Shown: positions 50,634 through 61,444, counted from the first letter of the stretch. The stretch: DNA of 64,000 nucleotides from Halalkalibacter krulwichiae (GCF_002109385.1 NZ_CP020814.1:808001-872000), one strand, 5' to 3'. A program made the numbers and translations. The notes: generated from the sequence alone by a model not told the origin.

Positions 50634-51107
50634 TTGCGAACATTTTCTACTGTTGAAGGATTACCAGTGATATCTTTGGCAAATGGACACGAATATGGTC
50701 ATGTCATAGACCTTCTTTATGACGAAGGAACAGCCAAAGGGTTTGTTATTGATCCGAAAGGCTGGTTTGTTAAGCATCAGTTTCTCCCGATTAAATCAAT
50801 TATGAGTATCGGGACAGCTGGAGTCATGATCGGGAATTCCCATGTTTTAAAACCACTAAGTCTTAATGAAAAAAAAGCAATTCCTCTTAAAACGGGGAAG
50901 CGACGTCTTCATGGGACTGCGCTACTTTCGGCTGAGGGGGAAAAATTAGGGCTATTGGAAGATGTATACTTCATGGAAGAATTGGGCACGATTATAGGGT
51001 ATGAAGTGACGGAAGGGTTGGTAGCAGACCTAGTAGAAGGTCGTAAGGTCGTCAAAAGTCAGGGGAAGCTGACAGTTGCTGGTGGCCGGGCCATCCTAAC
51101 GGAATAG
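50634..51107 (+). CDS. yrrD: PRC-barrel domain protein (YrrD-like)
   Basis: 157 residues with two PRC-barrel-like halves: LPVISLANGHEYGHVIDLLYD and ALLSAEGEKLGLLEDVYFME. TTG start after AAGGTGGCGA. B. subtilis YrrD occupies the same place. Function unknown. Confidence 0.8.
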   Translation: MRTFSTVEGLPVISLANGHEYGHVIDLLYDEGTAKGFVIDPKGWFVKHQFLPIKSIMSIGTAGVMIGNSHVLKPLSLNEKKAIPLKTGKRRLHGTALLSAEGEKLGLLEDVYFMEELGTIIGYEVTEGLVADLVEGRKVVKSQGKLTVAGGRAILTE

Positions 51108-51123
51108 AAGGGAGCCTATAATC

Positions 51124-51330
51124 ATGCGTTGTCCAAATTGCCAAAGCAAAGATATCGGGAAAATTGGTACAAATCAATACTATTGCTGGAATTGTTTTGT
51201 AGAAATGAGTTTATTAAAGGGGCGACTTTCAATGCATCAAGTTGAAGAAGACGGTTCATTAAGCTCATTGGATGATCTGTTTGAAGAGAAGGACCTTCAA
51301 GTTGGGATGCAATCAACCGATGCGGTATAA
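51124..51330 (+). CDS. Small zinc-ribbon protein
   Basis: 68 residues. MRCPNCQSKDIGKIG and YYCWNCFVEM supply two CxxC pairs for one zinc. The rest is acidic (SSLDDLFEEKD). GAAGGGAG precedes the ATG and it is 16 bases after yrrD, so cotranscribed. A minus-strand ORF over the same bases is a shadow. Confidence 0.75.
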   Translation: MRCPNCQSKDIGKIGTNQYYCWNCFVEMSLLKGRLSMHQVEEDGSLSSLDDLFEEKDLQVGMQSTDAV

Positions 51331-51346
51331 AGAAGGGCCTCGTCTA

Positions 51347-51416
51347 AAGAAGGGAGTTACGAATTTTGATTCGTTCAAATTATGACTGAATCATTTCTCG
51401 TTTCCCTTCTTTTTTG
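51347..51416 (+). terminator. Terminator of the zinc-ribbon gene
   Basis: Outer stem AAGAAGGGA/TCCCTTCTT with a long loop containing further GATTC/GAATC pairing, followed by T6. Confidence 0.65.
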
Positions 51417-51463
51417 TATGGATAAAAAATACCTGCACACACTAAATTTTGGGGTGTGTATGG

Positions 51464-52528
51464 ATGAACAAGGAAATTCAGCAAAGATGGTTACATAGAC
51501 TTATCCTGAGCTTATTGGCTCTATTAATTATATTCATGATTGTTCAACTAGCACCGTTATTATCGCCATTCGCGAACGTTATTAGAGCTTTAAGTTTGCC
51601 TGTTGGAATTGCAGCTCTACTTACTTATTTACTCCATCCATTGGTCGAAAAGCTGCATGAACTTGGTATGTCACGAGCTTTGGCTGTATTATTAATCTTT
51701 TTCTTTGTCGTTTTCCTGCTGGTTTTCTTAGCAATGATTGGATTACCAGCATTCATAAAGCAAATTCAACATGCATTCGAAACATTACCAGAACAATTTA
51801 CTCAAATAGAAAGAGAAACCGATAAGATTCAGGACCAACTTAGTACGTTACCAGGACCACTTCAGGAGCAATCTCAAGAATGGAGATTGCAGCTTGAGCA
51901 AATAGGAAAAGGAATTTTTGATCAAATAGAAGAGATGGCCTTATTCTTAATGAAGTCCATGTTCTCATTTATTGTCATTCCATTTTTGGTGTTCTTTTTT
52001 CTAAAAGATCATGATCTTCTCCAAAAAGCAGCTTGGTATCTTACTCCTAGAAAATGGAGAAGCGGATTAAAACGCTATATGAGGGATGTAGATTATACAT
52101 TTGGGAGTTATATTCGTGGACAGTTGCTCGTCTCGTTATCTGTTTTTATTATATCAACGATTGGCTTATGGATTTTAGGAGTTCCGTATCCAATTGTATT
52201 AGGTTTTTTCATGGGTGTCATGGATTTAATCCCATACTTTGGTCCGTTTATTGGTGCGATTCCAGCGGTAATTATTGCTTTCCTACAATCCTGGCAATTA
52301 GGCTTGCTTACGATCCTTTTAATTTTTATCATTCAACAAATTGAAGGGAATATTTTATCCCCTGTTATAGTAGGGAAAACATTGCACCTACACCCGGCTT
52401 TAATCATTTTAGCTTTGTTGGTTGGAGCTGAAGTTGGTGGTTTTCTCGGCATGTTAATTGCTGTTCCAATTTTAGCAATAGGAAAGGTAACTTTGCTGCA
52501 TACTCGCCTGCACTTTATGAAAGATTGA
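51464..52528 (+). CDS. yrrI: AI-2E transporter family protein (YrrI-like)
   Basis: 354 residues with about eight membrane helices and the C-terminal AI-2E family core (LGVPYPIVLGFFMGVMDLIP, then YFGPFIGAIPAVIIAFLQ, EGNILSPVIVGKTLHLHPAL). ATG 51464 is chosen with GGGGTG upstream. Family members are variously assigned to AI-2 export or Na+/H+ exchange; the substrate here is not known. The alaS promoter overlaps its stop. Confidence 0.85.
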   Translation: MNKEIQQRWLHRLILSLLALLIIFMIVQLAPLLSPFANVIRALSLPVGIAALLTYLLHPLVEKLHELGMSRALAVLLIFFFVVFLLVFLAMIGLPAFIKQIQHAFETLPEQFTQIERETDKIQDQLSTLPGPLQEQSQEWRLQLEQIGKGIFDQIEEMALFLMKSMFSFIVIPFLVFFFLKDHDLLQKAAWYLTPRKWRSGLKRYMRDVDYTFGSYIRGQLLVSLSVFIISTIGLWILGVPYPIVLGFFMGVMDLIPYFGPFIGAIPAVIIAFLQSWQLGLLTILLIFIIQQIEGNILSPVIVGKTLHLHPALIILALLVGAEVGGFLGMLIAVPILAIGKVTLLHTRLHFMKD

Positions 52529-52553
52529 CATTTGCTGGTTCAATTTCTATAAT
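52525..52553 (+). promoter_or_regulatory. Consensus sigma-A promoter of alaS
   Basis: TTGACA (52525-52530), 17 bp, TATAAT (52548-52553); a perfect match that begins inside the last codon of yrrI. Confidence 0.9.
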
Positions 52554-52559
52554 ATAAGG

Positions 52560-52796
52560 GCAAATACCGAAGTGAAAACGTAGAAGGAACAAGTATGAAG
52601 CAGTCCACTTTTAGAGAGGGATACCCATGGCTGGAAGGTATACTAAGTGAAGGGCTTCAGAAAGCTACTCCGGAGTGCAGATAATCTCTGCCGTGCGCCG
52701 CGTTAAGGCAGTTAAGTGATAGACAAGTTTGTCTATAATTAGGGTGGTACCGCGTGATGTTAACTCTCGTCCCTTTTTTGGGATCGGGAGTTTTTT
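52560..52796 (+). ncRNA. T-box leader of alaS (tRNA-Ala sensing)
   Basis: T-box AGGGTGGTACCGCG (52741-52754) followed by the terminator CTCTCGTCCC/GGGATCGGGAG with T6 to 52796. A GCT alanine codon at 52674-52676 (GAAAGCTAC) is placed as the specifier. Confidence 0.92.
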
Positions 52797-52831
52797 GTTT
52801 TTTATTATACATAAATAAGGAGATGACTTTA

Positions 52832-55471
52832 ATGAAAAAACTGACGTCTGCTCAGGTAAGACAAATGTATTTAGATTTCTTTAAGGAAAAGGGACATGAC
52901 ATTGAACCAAGTGCTTCTCTTGTCCCTCACGAAGATCCTTCCTTACTCTGGATTAATAGTGGAGTTGCGACATTAAAGAAATATTTTGATGGACGTGTCA
53001 TTCCAGATAATCCACGTATTACAAATGCGCAAAAATCCATTCGTACAAATGATATCGAAAATGTCGGAAAAACGGCACGTCATCATACATTTTTTGAAAT
53101 GCTAGGAAATTTCTCAATTGGGGATTACTTTAAAGAAGAAGCGATTGAATGGGCATGGGAATTTTTAACTAGCGAAAAGTGGATTGGATTTGAAGCGGAA
53201 AAATTATCTGTGACAGTTCATCCAGAAGATAATGAAGCTTACGATTATTGGAGAGATAAAATCGGAATCTCTGAAGAAAGAATTATCCGCTTAGAGGGTA
53301 ATTTCTGGGACATTGGAGAAGGGCCAAGTGGACCTAATACTGAAATTTTCTATGACCGTGGTCCTAGTTACGGGAATGATGAGAATGACCCTGAGCTATA
53401 TCCAGGTGGAGAAAATGAACGTTACCTAGAAGTATGGAACTTAGTATTTTCTCAATTTAATCATAATCCAGATGGTAGTTACACTCCATTACCGAAAAAG
53501 AATATTGATACCGGTATGGGGCTAGAACGAATGGTTTCGGTTATCCAAGATGTTCCAACAAACTTCGAGACAGACTTATTTATGCCAATTATTCAAGCGA
53601 CAGAAGAAATCTCTGGTGTGACATATGGACAAGACAAAGAGAAAGATGTTGCTTTTAAAGTGATCGCCGATCATGTTCGTACGGTTACTTTTGCAGTTTC
53701 AGATGGTGCACTTCCTTCAAATGAAGGAAGAGGATATGTGTTAAGAAGATTACTTCGCCGCGCGGTTCGTTATGCAAAATTAATTTCGATTCACCGTCCT
53801 TTCATGTACGAGTTAGTGCCAGTTGTTGCTGAAATTATGGTTGACTTTTACCCAGAAGTTAAGGCGAAAACTGATTTTGTCCAAAAAGTACTAAAGAATG
53901 AAGAGGAACGTTTCCATGAAACGTTAAATGAAGGATTAGCGATCTTAGGTAAAGTATTAGATGAAGCTTTAGCAGCAGGAAAAGTTAAAATTGATGGTGC
54001 TGATGTATTTAGGTTATACGATACGTACGGGTTCCCTGTTGATTTAACAGAAGAATATGTTCAAGAAAAAGGGTTAGAAATCGACCGTGAAGGTTTCGAA
54101 ACAGAAATGGAAGCTCAGCGGGAGCGTGCTCGTTCTGCACGTCAGGAATCTGGATCAATGCAAGTTCAAGATGAAATACTAGGCCAAATTACCGTGGAGA
54201 GTCAATTTGTTGGATATGATCATCTACAGATAGAGTCGAAGATCGAAGTCATTATTGCTGAAAAAGAAGTAAGAGATTCTGTAGCAGCTGGAGTTACAGC
54301 GCAAGTGATCTTAGATCAAACTCCTTTTTATGCGGAAAGTGGTGGCCAAGTAGCAGATAAGGGATTGATTCGCGGTAGCAATCTATTAGCAGAAGTGACA
54401 GATGTATCAAAAGCTCCAAATGGTCAGCATTTACACACAGTTGTCATTAAAGAAGGTGTACTAGAAAAGGATGATTATGTTACTTGTACTGTAGAAGAAA
54501 CAGAGAGAACGTCAATCGTCAAAAATCATACAGCGACACATCTTCTTCATCAAGCCTTGAAAGATGTATTAGGCACACATGTTAACCAAGCTGGTTCATT
54601 GGTATCAGAAGATCGTCTACGCTTTGATTTCTCTCATTTTGGCCAAGTAACTGTTGAAGAGTTATCGAAAATCGAAGACATTGTCAATCAACAAATTTGG
54701 AATGCGCTAGAAGTAGAGATTTCATTGAAAAATCTTGATGAAGCAAAAGAAATGGGGGCAATGGCGTTATTTGGTGAAAAATATGGAGAGACTGTAAGAG
54801 TAGTTAAGGTTGGAGAATACAGTTTAGAGCTTTGTGGAGGTTGTCATGTCCGTAATACAGCTGAAATTGGACTATTCAAGCTTGTCTCGGAATCCGGAAT
54901 TGGTGCTGGAGTACGCCGAATTGAAGCTGTAACTGGAAGAGGAGCATATGAACATATGAATGCTCAAATTCAGCTATTAAAAGATGTTGCTGTTAATTTA
55001 AAGGCGAAACGTGTACAAGACGTTCCGGCAAGAATTGAAGCTACGCAACAACAAATCAAAGATTTACAAAGAGAAAATGAATCTTTAACGGCAAAATTGG
55101 GTAACATGGAAGCTGGAAATCTTGTTAATGAAGCTGTGGCAATAAACGGTGTTAGTGTCCTTGCTAAAAAAGTTGATGCTGCTGATATGGATGGATTAAG
55201 AGGTATTGTTGATAAGCTAAAGCAAGATTTAACATCAGGTATTATCGTACTTGGAGCGGTAGCTGGTGAAAAAGTAAACATCGTTGCAGGGGTTACAAAA
55301 GACTTGAACGCAAAAGGATACCATGCCGGTAAACTTGTGAAAGAAGTTGCATCACGTTGTGGCGGTGGCGGTGGTGGCCGTCCTGATATGGCACAAGCTG
55401 GTGGGAAAAACCCAAGTGAATTAGAAGAAGCTTTAGCATTTGTAGAAGAATATGTAAATTCAATTTCCTAA
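52832..55471 (+). CDS. alaS: Alanyl-tRNA synthetase
   Basis: Charges tRNA-Ala and edits mischarged tRNA. ATG 52832 has TAAGGAG at proper distance; the longer open frame from 52754 reads through the T-box terminator and is not coding. 879 residues: class II core ([33 protein letters not shown]), editing site [11 protein letters not shown] (His 566 and 570) and CGGCHV, and C-terminal DHHA1 domain ([19 protein letters not shown]). Confidence 0.97.
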   Translation: MKKLTSAQVRQMYLDFFKEKGHDIEPSASLVPHEDPSLLWINSGVATLKKYFDGRVIPDNPRITNAQKSIRTNDIENVGKTARHHTFFEMLGNFSIGDYFKEEAIEWAWEFLTSEKWIGFEAEKLSVTVHPEDNEAYDYWRDKIGISEERIIRLEGNFWDIGEGPSGPNTEIFYDRGPSYGNDENDPELYPGGENERYLEVWNLVFSQFNHNPDGSYTPLPKKNIDTGMGLERMVSVIQDVPTNFETDLFMPIIQATEEISGVTYGQDKEKDVAFKVIADHVRTVTFAVSDGALPSNEGRGYVLRRLLRRAVRYAKLISIHRPFMYELVPVVAEIMVDFYPEVKAKTDFVQKVLKNEEERFHETLNEGLAILGKVLDEALAAGKVKIDGADVFRLYDTYGFPVDLTEEYVQEKGLEIDREGFETEMEAQRERARSARQESGSMQVQDEILGQITVESQFVGYDHLQIESKIEVIIAEKEVRDSVAAGVTAQVILDQTPFYAESGGQVADKGLIRGSNLLAEVTDVSKAPNGQHLHTVVIKEGVLEKDDYVTCTVEETERTSIVKNHTATHLLHQALKDVLGTHVNQAGSLVSEDRLRFDFSHFGQVTVEELSKIEDIVNQQIWNALEVEISLKNLDEAKEMGAMALFGEKYGETVRVVKVGEYSLELCGGCHVRNTAEIGLFKLVSESGIGAGVRRIEAVTGRGAYEHMNAQIQLLKDVAVNLKAKRVQDVPARIEATQQQIKDLQRENESLTAKLGNMEAGNLVNEAVAINGVSVLAKKVDAADMDGLRGIVDKLKQDLTSGIIVLGAVAGEKVNIVAGVTKDLNAKGYHAGKLVKEVASRCGGGGGGRPDMAQAGGKNPSELEEALAFVEEYVNSIS

Positions 55472-55567
55472 TTGAAACGTTATAGTGTACAATGAAAGTA
55501 GACAAGCTATTTGGAAATGTAATGAAAAAGAATAGTCAAATAGCAATGAATGAAAGAGGTGTTTGTG

Positions 55568-55840
55568 ATGAGCTCTATGGACAAAACGATGCAATTTAAT
55601 TTTCATGATGACACGGTTGATGTTGATGTCCAAGAGGTGCTTCTCTCTGTTTATGAATCACTTGAGGAGAAAGGCTATAACCCCATTAACCAGATTGTAG
55701 GATACTTGCTTTCAGGAGATCCAGCGTACATTCCTCGTCATAAGGATGCACGTACGCTCATTCGTAAGCTAGAACGTGATGAATTAATTGAAGAGTTAGT
55801 GAAATCCTATTTATCACAGCACCGTAAGGAGAATGAATGA
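55568..55840 (+). CDS. ireB: IreB family regulatory phosphoprotein
   Basis: 90-residue UPF0297/IreB protein (YrzL); in Enterococcus it is the target of the IreK kinase. [15 protein letters not shown] carries the conserved N-terminal threonine. [20 protein letters not shown] and [17 protein letters not shown] are family signatures. ATG 55568 after AAAGAGGTG. Overlaps ruvX (ATGA). Confidence 0.93.
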   Translation: MSSMDKTMQFNFHDDTVDVDVQEVLLSVYESLEEKGYNPINQIVGYLLSGDPAYIPRHKDARTLIRKLERDELIEELVKSYLSQHRKENE

Positions 55841-56256
55841 GAGCACTTGGATTAGATGTTGGTACAAAAACAATTGGTGTAGCAATAAGTGATGAACTCG
55901 GATGGACAGCCCAAGGTCTTTCTACACTTAGAAGAGACGAAGAAAGTCCAGAGAAGGATTTTCAAGCAATTGTAGCATTAGTAGAAGAAAATAATGTTGA
56001 TACAGTTGTCATTGGGTTACCTAAAAATATGAATGGTACAATAGGTCCGAGTGGTGAAAGAAGTCAGGCTTTTGCTGATACATTAAGTGAGCATGTAGCG
56101 TGCACGATAAAGATGTGGGATGAGCGCCTAACGACTGTCGCTGCAGAACGAATGCTAATTTCTGCAGATGTTAGTCGAAAGAAAAGAAAAAAAGTGATTG
56201 ATAAGATGGCTGCAGTTATGATCCTACAAGGGTTTCTTGATCATAAAGGAAATTAA
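55837..56256 (+). CDS. ruvX: Holliday junction resolvase-like / pre-16S rRNA nuclease YqgF
   Basis: 139-residue RNase H-fold nuclease (YrrK). [21 protein letters not shown] at the start holds the first catalytic Asp; [15 protein letters not shown] and [14 protein letters not shown] carry the others. YqgF proteins process 16S rRNA ends. Part of ireB-ruvX-yrzB. Confidence 0.93.
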   Translation: MRALGLDVGTKTIGVAISDELGWTAQGLSTLRRDEESPEKDFQAIVALVEENNVDTVVIGLPKNMNGTIGPSGERSQAFADTLSEHVACTIKMWDERLTTVAAERMLISADVSRKKRKKVIDKMAAVMILQGFLDHKGN

Positions 56257-56319
56257 ACTAAAAATAAGTCAACTTCCTTTGTGTCATACCCTATATTATT
56301 AAAATGAGGTGCAATTTAA

Positions 56320-56610
56320 ATGGCAGAACAAGAAAAAGAACGTATTGTAATTCCTGATGAAAATGGTGATGAGCATCTATTTGATGAATTATTTAGATTC
56401 CATGTTGATGCGACGAATAAGTCTTACATTTTAGTTACTCCAGTTGGAGCTGATGAAGACGAAGAGGAAGAAGTAGAAGTATTTGCTTTCCGTTTTGAGG
56501 ATCGTGAAGGGGAAGAAGATGATATTGCGCTATTCCCTGTTGAGACGGATGAAGAGTGGGAAATGGTTGAAGAAATGTTAAATACGTTTCAACCAGAGGA
56601 TGAAGAGTAA
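56320..56610 (+). CDS. yrzB: DUF1292 protein (YrzB-like)
   Basis: Very acidic 96-residue protein with the DUF1292 core (FRFHVDATNKSYILVTPVG; VEVFAFRFEDREG). Always downstream of ireB and ruvX in bacilli. Function unknown. Confidence 0.9.
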   Translation: MAEQEKERIVIPDENGDEHLFDELFRFHVDATNKSYILVTPVGADEDEEEEVEVFAFRFEDREGEEDDIALFPVETDEEWEMVEEMLNTFQPEDEE

Positions 56611-56618
56611 GTTTTATC

Positions 56619-56688
56619 AAAACCAATTCCAAAACCAGGAATATTTTAAAAAAACCAATTCCAAAACCAGGAATTGGTTTTTTTCTTT
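56619..56688 (+). terminator. Terminator of yrzB with a duplicated arm
   Basis: The active hairpin is AAAACCAATTCC/GGAATTGGTTTT with loop AAAACCA (56651-56682) followed by T. The 24 bases at 56619-56642 are an exact copy of 56651-56674, so the 5' arm and loop are duplicated in tandem. Confidence 0.88.
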
Positions 56689-56736
56689 ATCTTTTAGAGA
56701 ATTATAGTATAATTAGACGGTGGAAGGAGGAGAAAA

Positions 56737-57876
56737 ATGTCTGATTCCAACGAAAAACCACGAAATGAATTATATGAAGAGCGGGTTTCACAGGCTCGTG
56801 TCGTTAGGAGAATTGTTTTTTTAAGCTTAATTGGTTTGGTTGTTATTGGTGCGATCGCTCTTATTAGTGTTTATTTTTATATAAATAATGCAATTGGACC
56901 AATGGATGAAAATAATCCAGAGGAGATTGAGGTTACAATTCCTATTGGGTCAACGGCTAATCAAATAGGTACAATCCTTGAGTCTGAGGGTCTTGTTCGT
57001 AATGGAACGATTTTTCGTTATTATGTTCGTTATCAAAATGAGTCCGGTTTTCAGGCAGGAGATTATTTATTATCAACTGCAATGTCTATGGATGAGTTAA
57101 TTGAGGCTCTTAAGGATGGGAAGGTTCTTCAAGAACCAGAACTAATGTTTACGATTCCCGAAGGTAGATGGTTAGAAGATATTGCAGAAATCATCGCTAA
57201 AGAAACAGATCATTCTGAAGAAGAAGTTATTGACCTATTAACGGATCGAGATTATATTAATGGTCTAATTAGCCAATACTCAATGTTAACAGATGAAATT
57301 TTAAATACCGAACTTCGTTATCCTCTAGAAGGGTATCTATTTCCGGCTCGATATGATTTCATGGAAGGCAAGCCTTCTATTGAAATGATCATTCAGGAAA
57401 TGTTAAACAGTACGCAAACGGTATATGACGAATTTCAAATTGAAATTGACCGAAGTGAATATAGTTTTCATGAATTATTAACACTTGCTTCTATTATTGA
57501 AAGAGAGGCACAAAAATCAGAGGATCGTTATTTAATTTCCGGTGTCCTTCATAATCGCCTTGAGCGAGGAATGAGATTGGAAGTGGATCCAACAGTTGCT
57601 TATGCTCACGGTGAGCATAAATATATGACGACGTATGAGATGTTAAGAATTGATTCACCTTATAATACTTATATGTATGCGGGAATTCCTGTTGGACCTA
57701 TTGCCAATCCAGGGAAAGACTCTATTCAAGCAGCCTTAAAGCCTGGGGAGACATCAGCACTATTCTTTTATGCTCGGTACGGTGGGGAAGTTCTTTATAG
57801 TGATACGTATGAGGAACACAACCGTATTCACCAACAATATCGAAATGAATGGGTAGATGCGCAAGAAGAGAATTAA
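56737..57876 (+). CDS. mltG: Endolytic murein transglycosylase MltG
   Basis: YceG-family enzyme that cuts nascent glycan strands at the membrane. 379 residues: cytosolic 25, membrane helix about 26-49, LysM-like subdomain (ITIPIGSTANQIGTILESEG), catalytic domain with Glu 255 in ASIIEREAQKSEDR and FYARYGGEVLYSDTYEEH at the end. GGAAGGAGGAG before the ATG. Confidence 0.94.
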   Translation: MSDSNEKPRNELYEERVSQARVVRRIVFLSLIGLVVIGAIALISVYFYINNAIGPMDENNPEEIEVTIPIGSTANQIGTILESEGLVRNGTIFRYYVRYQNESGFQAGDYLLSTAMSMDELIEALKDGKVLQEPELMFTIPEGRWLEDIAEIIAKETDHSEEEVIDLLTDRDYINGLISQYSMLTDEILNTELRYPLEGYLFPARYDFMEGKPSIEMIIQEMLNSTQTVYDEFQIEIDRSEYSFHELLTLASIIEREAQKSEDRYLISGVLHNRLERGMRLEVDPTVAYAHGEHKYMTTYEMLRIDSPYNTYMYAGIPVGPIANPGKDSIQAALKPGETSALFFYARYGGEVLYSDTYEEHNRIHQQYRNEWVDAQEEN

Positions 57877-57943
57877 GACTAAAGGGGGAGGTGTTTACAC
57901 ACGCCCTCTTTTCTATGTTATGAAAAATGAATGGAGTGGAAAA

Positions 57944-58582
57944 ATGATAAATGAATCTGTCGAGCAGTATTTAAAGGAACTAGTTCCTTTACGCTGTAAG
58001 TATATAGAAGCAATGGAGCAATATGCCAAAGAACATGAAGTGCCTATTATGGATTTAGTTGGAATGGAAAGTCTCCTTCAATTATTGAAGCTTCATCAGC
58101 CAAAAAGAATTTTAGAAATAGGAACAGCTATTGGTTATTCAGCGATACGAATGGCAGAAGCTCTACCTGATGCAAAGATTCTTACAATTGAACGTGACCA
58201 AGAGCGTTATAACGAAGCAATTAAAAACATTGGCCATTTGCAAATGACAGAGCGAATTGATGCGCGCTTCGGTGATGCCCTTGAATTAGTTCAAACACTT
58301 GAATCGGAACCCCTTTTTGATGTATTATTTATTGATGCTGCTAAAGGACAATACAAACGTTTCTTTGAATTGTATGGTCAGTTTGTTAAAAGTGGTGGCG
58401 TGATTTATTCTGATAATGTACTTTTCCGTGGCTTAGTAGCTGAGGAAGGCATTGAAAATAAAAGGCTACGAAAGTTAGCTCAAAAGATAGATGGCTACAA
58501 TCAATGGTTAATGGAGCTTGAGGGTTTTGATACGAGAATTTTACCAGTTGGTGACGGGTTAGCTATTAGCTTGAAACAATAG
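57944..58582 (+). CDS. trmR: tRNA 5-hydroxyuridine methyltransferase
   Basis: SAM-dependent O-methyltransferase (YrrM) that turns ho5U34 into mo5U34 in tRNA. ATG 57944 follows GGAGTGGAAAA and gives 212 residues; 29 upstream codons overlapping mltG are open but unsupported. SAM motif ILEIGTAIGYSAIRMA (about 56-71) and metal-site VLFIDAAKGQY. Followed by trhP1-trhP2, which make its substrate. Confidence 0.9.
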   Translation: MINESVEQYLKELVPLRCKYIEAMEQYAKEHEVPIMDLVGMESLLQLLKLHQPKRILEIGTAIGYSAIRMAEALPDAKILTIERDQERYNEAIKNIGHLQMTERIDARFGDALELVQTLESEPLFDVLFIDAAKGQYKRFFELYGQFVKSGGVIYSDNVLFRGLVAEEGIENKRLRKLAQKIDGYNQWLMELEGFDTRILPVGDGLAISLKQ

Positions 58583-58599
58583 AAGGAGGAAAGAGCAGA

Positions 58600-59532
58600 A
58601 TGGGGAAAAAGCCAGAACTTTTAGTAACACCTAAAGATTTAGAAGCAGTCCAAACGCTTTTTCAAGCCGGGGCAGATGCGATCGTCATTGGAGAACAAAA
58701 ATTTGGTCTTCGTTTAGCAGGAGAATTTAAACTTAATGATATAAGACAAGCAACAGAAATGGCACACAAAGAAAATAAAAAAGTGTATGTGTCTATGAAT
58801 GCCCTTTTTCACAACGATAAAGTCGGTGAATTAGCAGGATATATTGAAATGTTAAAAGAGATCAAAGTTGATGGAATCATTTTCGGTGATCCGGCTGTGT
58901 TAATGGTAGCACGTGAAGTAGCGCCCGATATGAAGTTACATTGGAACACAGAGCAAACAGCAACCAATTGGTTCACAGCTAATTACTGGGGAACAAAAGG
59001 AGCAAAGAGAGCTGTTTTAGCACGTGAGATCAACATGGATGCGATCGTTGAGATTAAAGAAAATGCAGAAGTTGAGGTTGAAGTTCAAGTTCACGGAATG
59101 ACAGCGATGTTTCAATCAAAACGAACACTTATTGGGAATTATATGCAGTTCCAAGGTAAAAGCTTAGAAGTGGAAAAGCGTGATAAAGAGCGTAATTTAC
59201 ATCTTTATGATGCTGAAAGAGAAGCTAGATATCCTATCTTCGAGGATGAAAATGGTACTCATATAATGAGTCCTAACGATATTTGTATCATTGATGAGCT
59301 TGAGGAAATGATTGACGCCGAAGTTGATAGCTTTAAAATTGATGGTTTATTGAAAACAACTGAGTATATGGAAGTCGTAACGACTCTTTATCGTGAAGCG
59401 ATTGATTTATGTGTTGAGGATCGCGATGCATACGAAGAGCAAAAAGAAGAATATTTAAACAAAATAGAAGAGATTCAGCCGGTACATCGGAAGTTGGATA
59501 CAGGATTCTTCTTTAAAGAAACGGTATATTAG
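58600..59532 (+). CDS. trhP1: tRNA hydroxylation protein TrhP1 (peptidase U32 family)
   Basis: 310-residue U32-family protein (YrrN), partner in prephenate-dependent 5-hydroxylation of U34. KPELLVTPKDLEAVQTLFQAGADAIVIG is the TIM-barrel start. At the position where TrhP2 has its cysteine cluster it reads VHGMTAMFQSKRTLIGNYM with no Cys, so it cannot hold that Fe-S site and is likely the non-catalytic half. 14 bases before trhP2. Confidence 0.88.
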   Translation: MGKKPELLVTPKDLEAVQTLFQAGADAIVIGEQKFGLRLAGEFKLNDIRQATEMAHKENKKVYVSMNALFHNDKVGELAGYIEMLKEIKVDGIIFGDPAVLMVAREVAPDMKLHWNTEQTATNWFTANYWGTKGAKRAVLAREINMDAIVEIKENAEVEVEVQVHGMTAMFQSKRTLIGNYMQFQGKSLEVEKRDKERNLHLYDAEREARYPIFEDENGTHIMSPNDICIIDELEEMIDAEVDSFKIDGLLKTTEYMEVVTTLYREAIDLCVEDRDAYEEQKEEYLNKIEEIQPVHRKLDTGFFFKETVY

Positions 59533-59546
59533 GAAGGAGGCTTATA

Positions 59547-60809
59547 ATGACGACAATTGCTGAACGTACAAAAGAGGGAAAACGAATCATTACAAAAAAA
59601 CCTGAGTTACTAGCACCAGCTGGGAATCTGGAAAAGCTCAAAGTAGCTGTTCATTATGGTGCTGATGCTGTATTTATTGGCGGCCGTGAGTTTGGACTTC
59701 GTTCAAATGCTGATAACTTCTCACTTGAAGAAATGAGAGAAGGGGTTGAGTTTGCTAATAAGTATGGAGCAAAAGTATATGTTACAACAAACATCTTTGC
59801 TCATAATGAAAATATGGACGGACTTGAAGAGTATTTAAAATCTCTTCAAGATGTAGGTGTAACAGGCATTATTGTAGCTGACCCATTAATTATAGAAACA
59901 TGTAAGCGGGTTGCGCCAAAAGTAGAGGTTCATTTAAGCACACAACAATCATTAAGCAACTGGCTTGCAGTGAAGTTCTGGAAAGAAGAAGGGTTGCACC
60001 GTGTTGTTTTAGCTCGTGAGGTTGGGCTCGAGGAAATGCTTGAAATGAAGAAAAATGTTGATATTGAAATCGAAGCTTTTGTTCATGGAGCAATGTGTAT
60101 TTCTTATTCTGGCCGATGTGTATTGAGTAATCATATGACAGCTAGAGACTCTAACCGTGGTGGTTGCTGTCAATCATGTCGTTGGGAATATGATTTGTTT
60201 GAAACCAATGAAAATGGTGACAAAGCTTTATTTGAAGAAGGCGATCCTCAATATACAATGAGTCCTAAGGATTTAAATCTGATTCAAGCGATTCCTAAGA
60301 TGATTGAAGCTGGAATCGACAGCCTAAAAGTTGAAGGAAGAATGAAATCAATTCACTATATCGCTACAGTTACAAGTGTATATCGAAAAGTAATTGATGC
60401 CTATTGTGAAGATCCTGATAATTTTCAAATCGATAAAGCATGGTTAGATGAACTAGATAAATGTGCAAACCGTGATTTTGCACCTCAGTTCTTTGAAGGA
60501 GCACCATCTTTTGAAGATCAAATGTATGGTCAACATCCTAAACGTACGAAATATGATTTTGCTGGCTTGGTACTTGATTATAACGAAGAGACTTCCGTCG
60601 TTACGTTACAACAACGTAACTATTTCAAACCTGGAGATGAGATTGAGTTTTTTGGACCAGAGATTTCAAACTTTATCCAGAAAGTCGGGACGCTTTGTGA
60701 TGAGGACGGTAACGAAATTGATGCAGCACGTCATCCATTGCAAATTATACGATTTAAAGTGGATAAACCTGTCTATCCAAATAACATGATGCGTAAAGAG
60801 GTAAGGTAA
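59547..60809 (+). CDS. trhP2: tRNA hydroxylation protein TrhP2 (peptidase U32 family)
   Basis: 420 residues (YrrO). [29 protein letters not shown] and the U32 signature [20 protein letters not shown], then [12 protein letters not shown], give the Cys cluster expected for [4Fe-4S]. C-terminal U32 barrel (DLDYNEET region, [11 protein letters not shown]). Its last base is the first of udk (TAATG). Confidence 0.9.
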   Translation: MTTIAERTKEGKRIITKKPELLAPAGNLEKLKVAVHYGADAVFIGGREFGLRSNADNFSLEEMREGVEFANKYGAKVYVTTNIFAHNENMDGLEEYLKSLQDVGVTGIIVADPLIIETCKRVAPKVEVHLSTQQSLSNWLAVKFWKEEGLHRVVLAREVGLEEMLEMKKNVDIEIEAFVHGAMCISYSGRCVLSNHMTARDSNRGGCCQSCRWEYDLFETNENGDKALFEEGDPQYTMSPKDLNLIQAIPKMIEAGIDSLKVEGRMKSIHYIATVTSVYRKVIDAYCEDPDNFQIDKAWLDELDKCANRDFAPQFFEGAPSFEDQMYGQHPKRTKYDFAGLVLDYNEETSVVTLQQRNYFKPGDEIEFFGPEISNFIQKVGTLCDEDGNEIDAARHPLQIIRFKVDKPVYPNNMMRKEVR

Positions 60810-61444
60810 TGTCAAAGAAACCTATTGTTATTGGAGTAGCCGGAGGAACTGGTTCTGGTAAAACAACGGTAGCGAAAGAGATTTTCTATCAATTTAATGA
60901 ACAATCAATTGTATTGATTGAGCAAGACGCCTATTATAAAGACCAAAGTCATTTAAGCTTAGAGGATCGCTTGAAAACCAATTATGATCATCCATTAGCA
61001 TTTGACAATAATTTATTGTTAGAGCATTTGCAAAAGTTATCTGCCGGCTATGCGATTGAGAAGCCGGTATATGATTATGCTGCTCATACGCGTTCCGAGG
61101 AAGTTATTGACATTCAGCCAAAAGATGTCATTATATTGGAAGGGATTCTAATTTTAGAAGATGAACGTCTTCGAGACATGATGGATATAAAGCTATTTGT
61201 TGATGCTGATGCAGATATTCGGATTATTCGTCGCTTAGTAAGAGATATTGAAGATCGTGGGCGATCAATTCAGTCTGTAATAGATCAATATACATCAGTT
61301 GTGAGACCGATGCATTTGCAGTTTATTGAGCCAACCAAACGGTATGCCGATGTAATTATTCCAGAAGGCGGGCAGAATCGTGTCGCTATTGATCTAATGG
61401 TGACAAAAATTCGCGCAATTATTGAAGAGAAGGCAATTTTGTAA
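60809..61444 (+). CDS. udk: Uridine kinase
   Basis: Phosphorylates uridine and cytidine for salvage. 211 residues; P-loop GGTGSGKT (12-19), [25 protein letters not shown] substrate region (positions 39-63), [28 protein letters not shown] lid. Coupled to trhP2 by a one-base overlap. Confidence 0.96.
   Translation: MSKKPIVIGVAGGTGSGKTTVAKEIFYQFNEQSIVLIEQDAYYKDQSHLSLEDRLKTNYDHPLAFDNNLLLEHLQKLSAGYAIEKPVYDYAAHTRSEEVIDIQPKDVIILEGILILEDERLRDMMDIKLFVDADADIRIIRRLVRDIEDRGRSIQSVIDQYTSVVRPMHLQFIEPTKRYADVIIPEGGQNRVAIDLMVTKIRAIIEEKAIL

Noticed and set aside
51122..51316. Minus-strand 64-residue open frame
   Set aside because: It is the shadow of the zinc-ribbon gene, whose CxxC pairs and ribosome site are convincing.
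52754..52831. Upstream extension of alaS
   Set aside because: It translates the T-box terminator and antiterminator; the supported start is at 52832.
57886..57913. Terminator between mltG and trmR
   Set aside because: The GGGGGAGGTGT/ACACGCCCTC arms have an internal mismatch; support is too weak to list.
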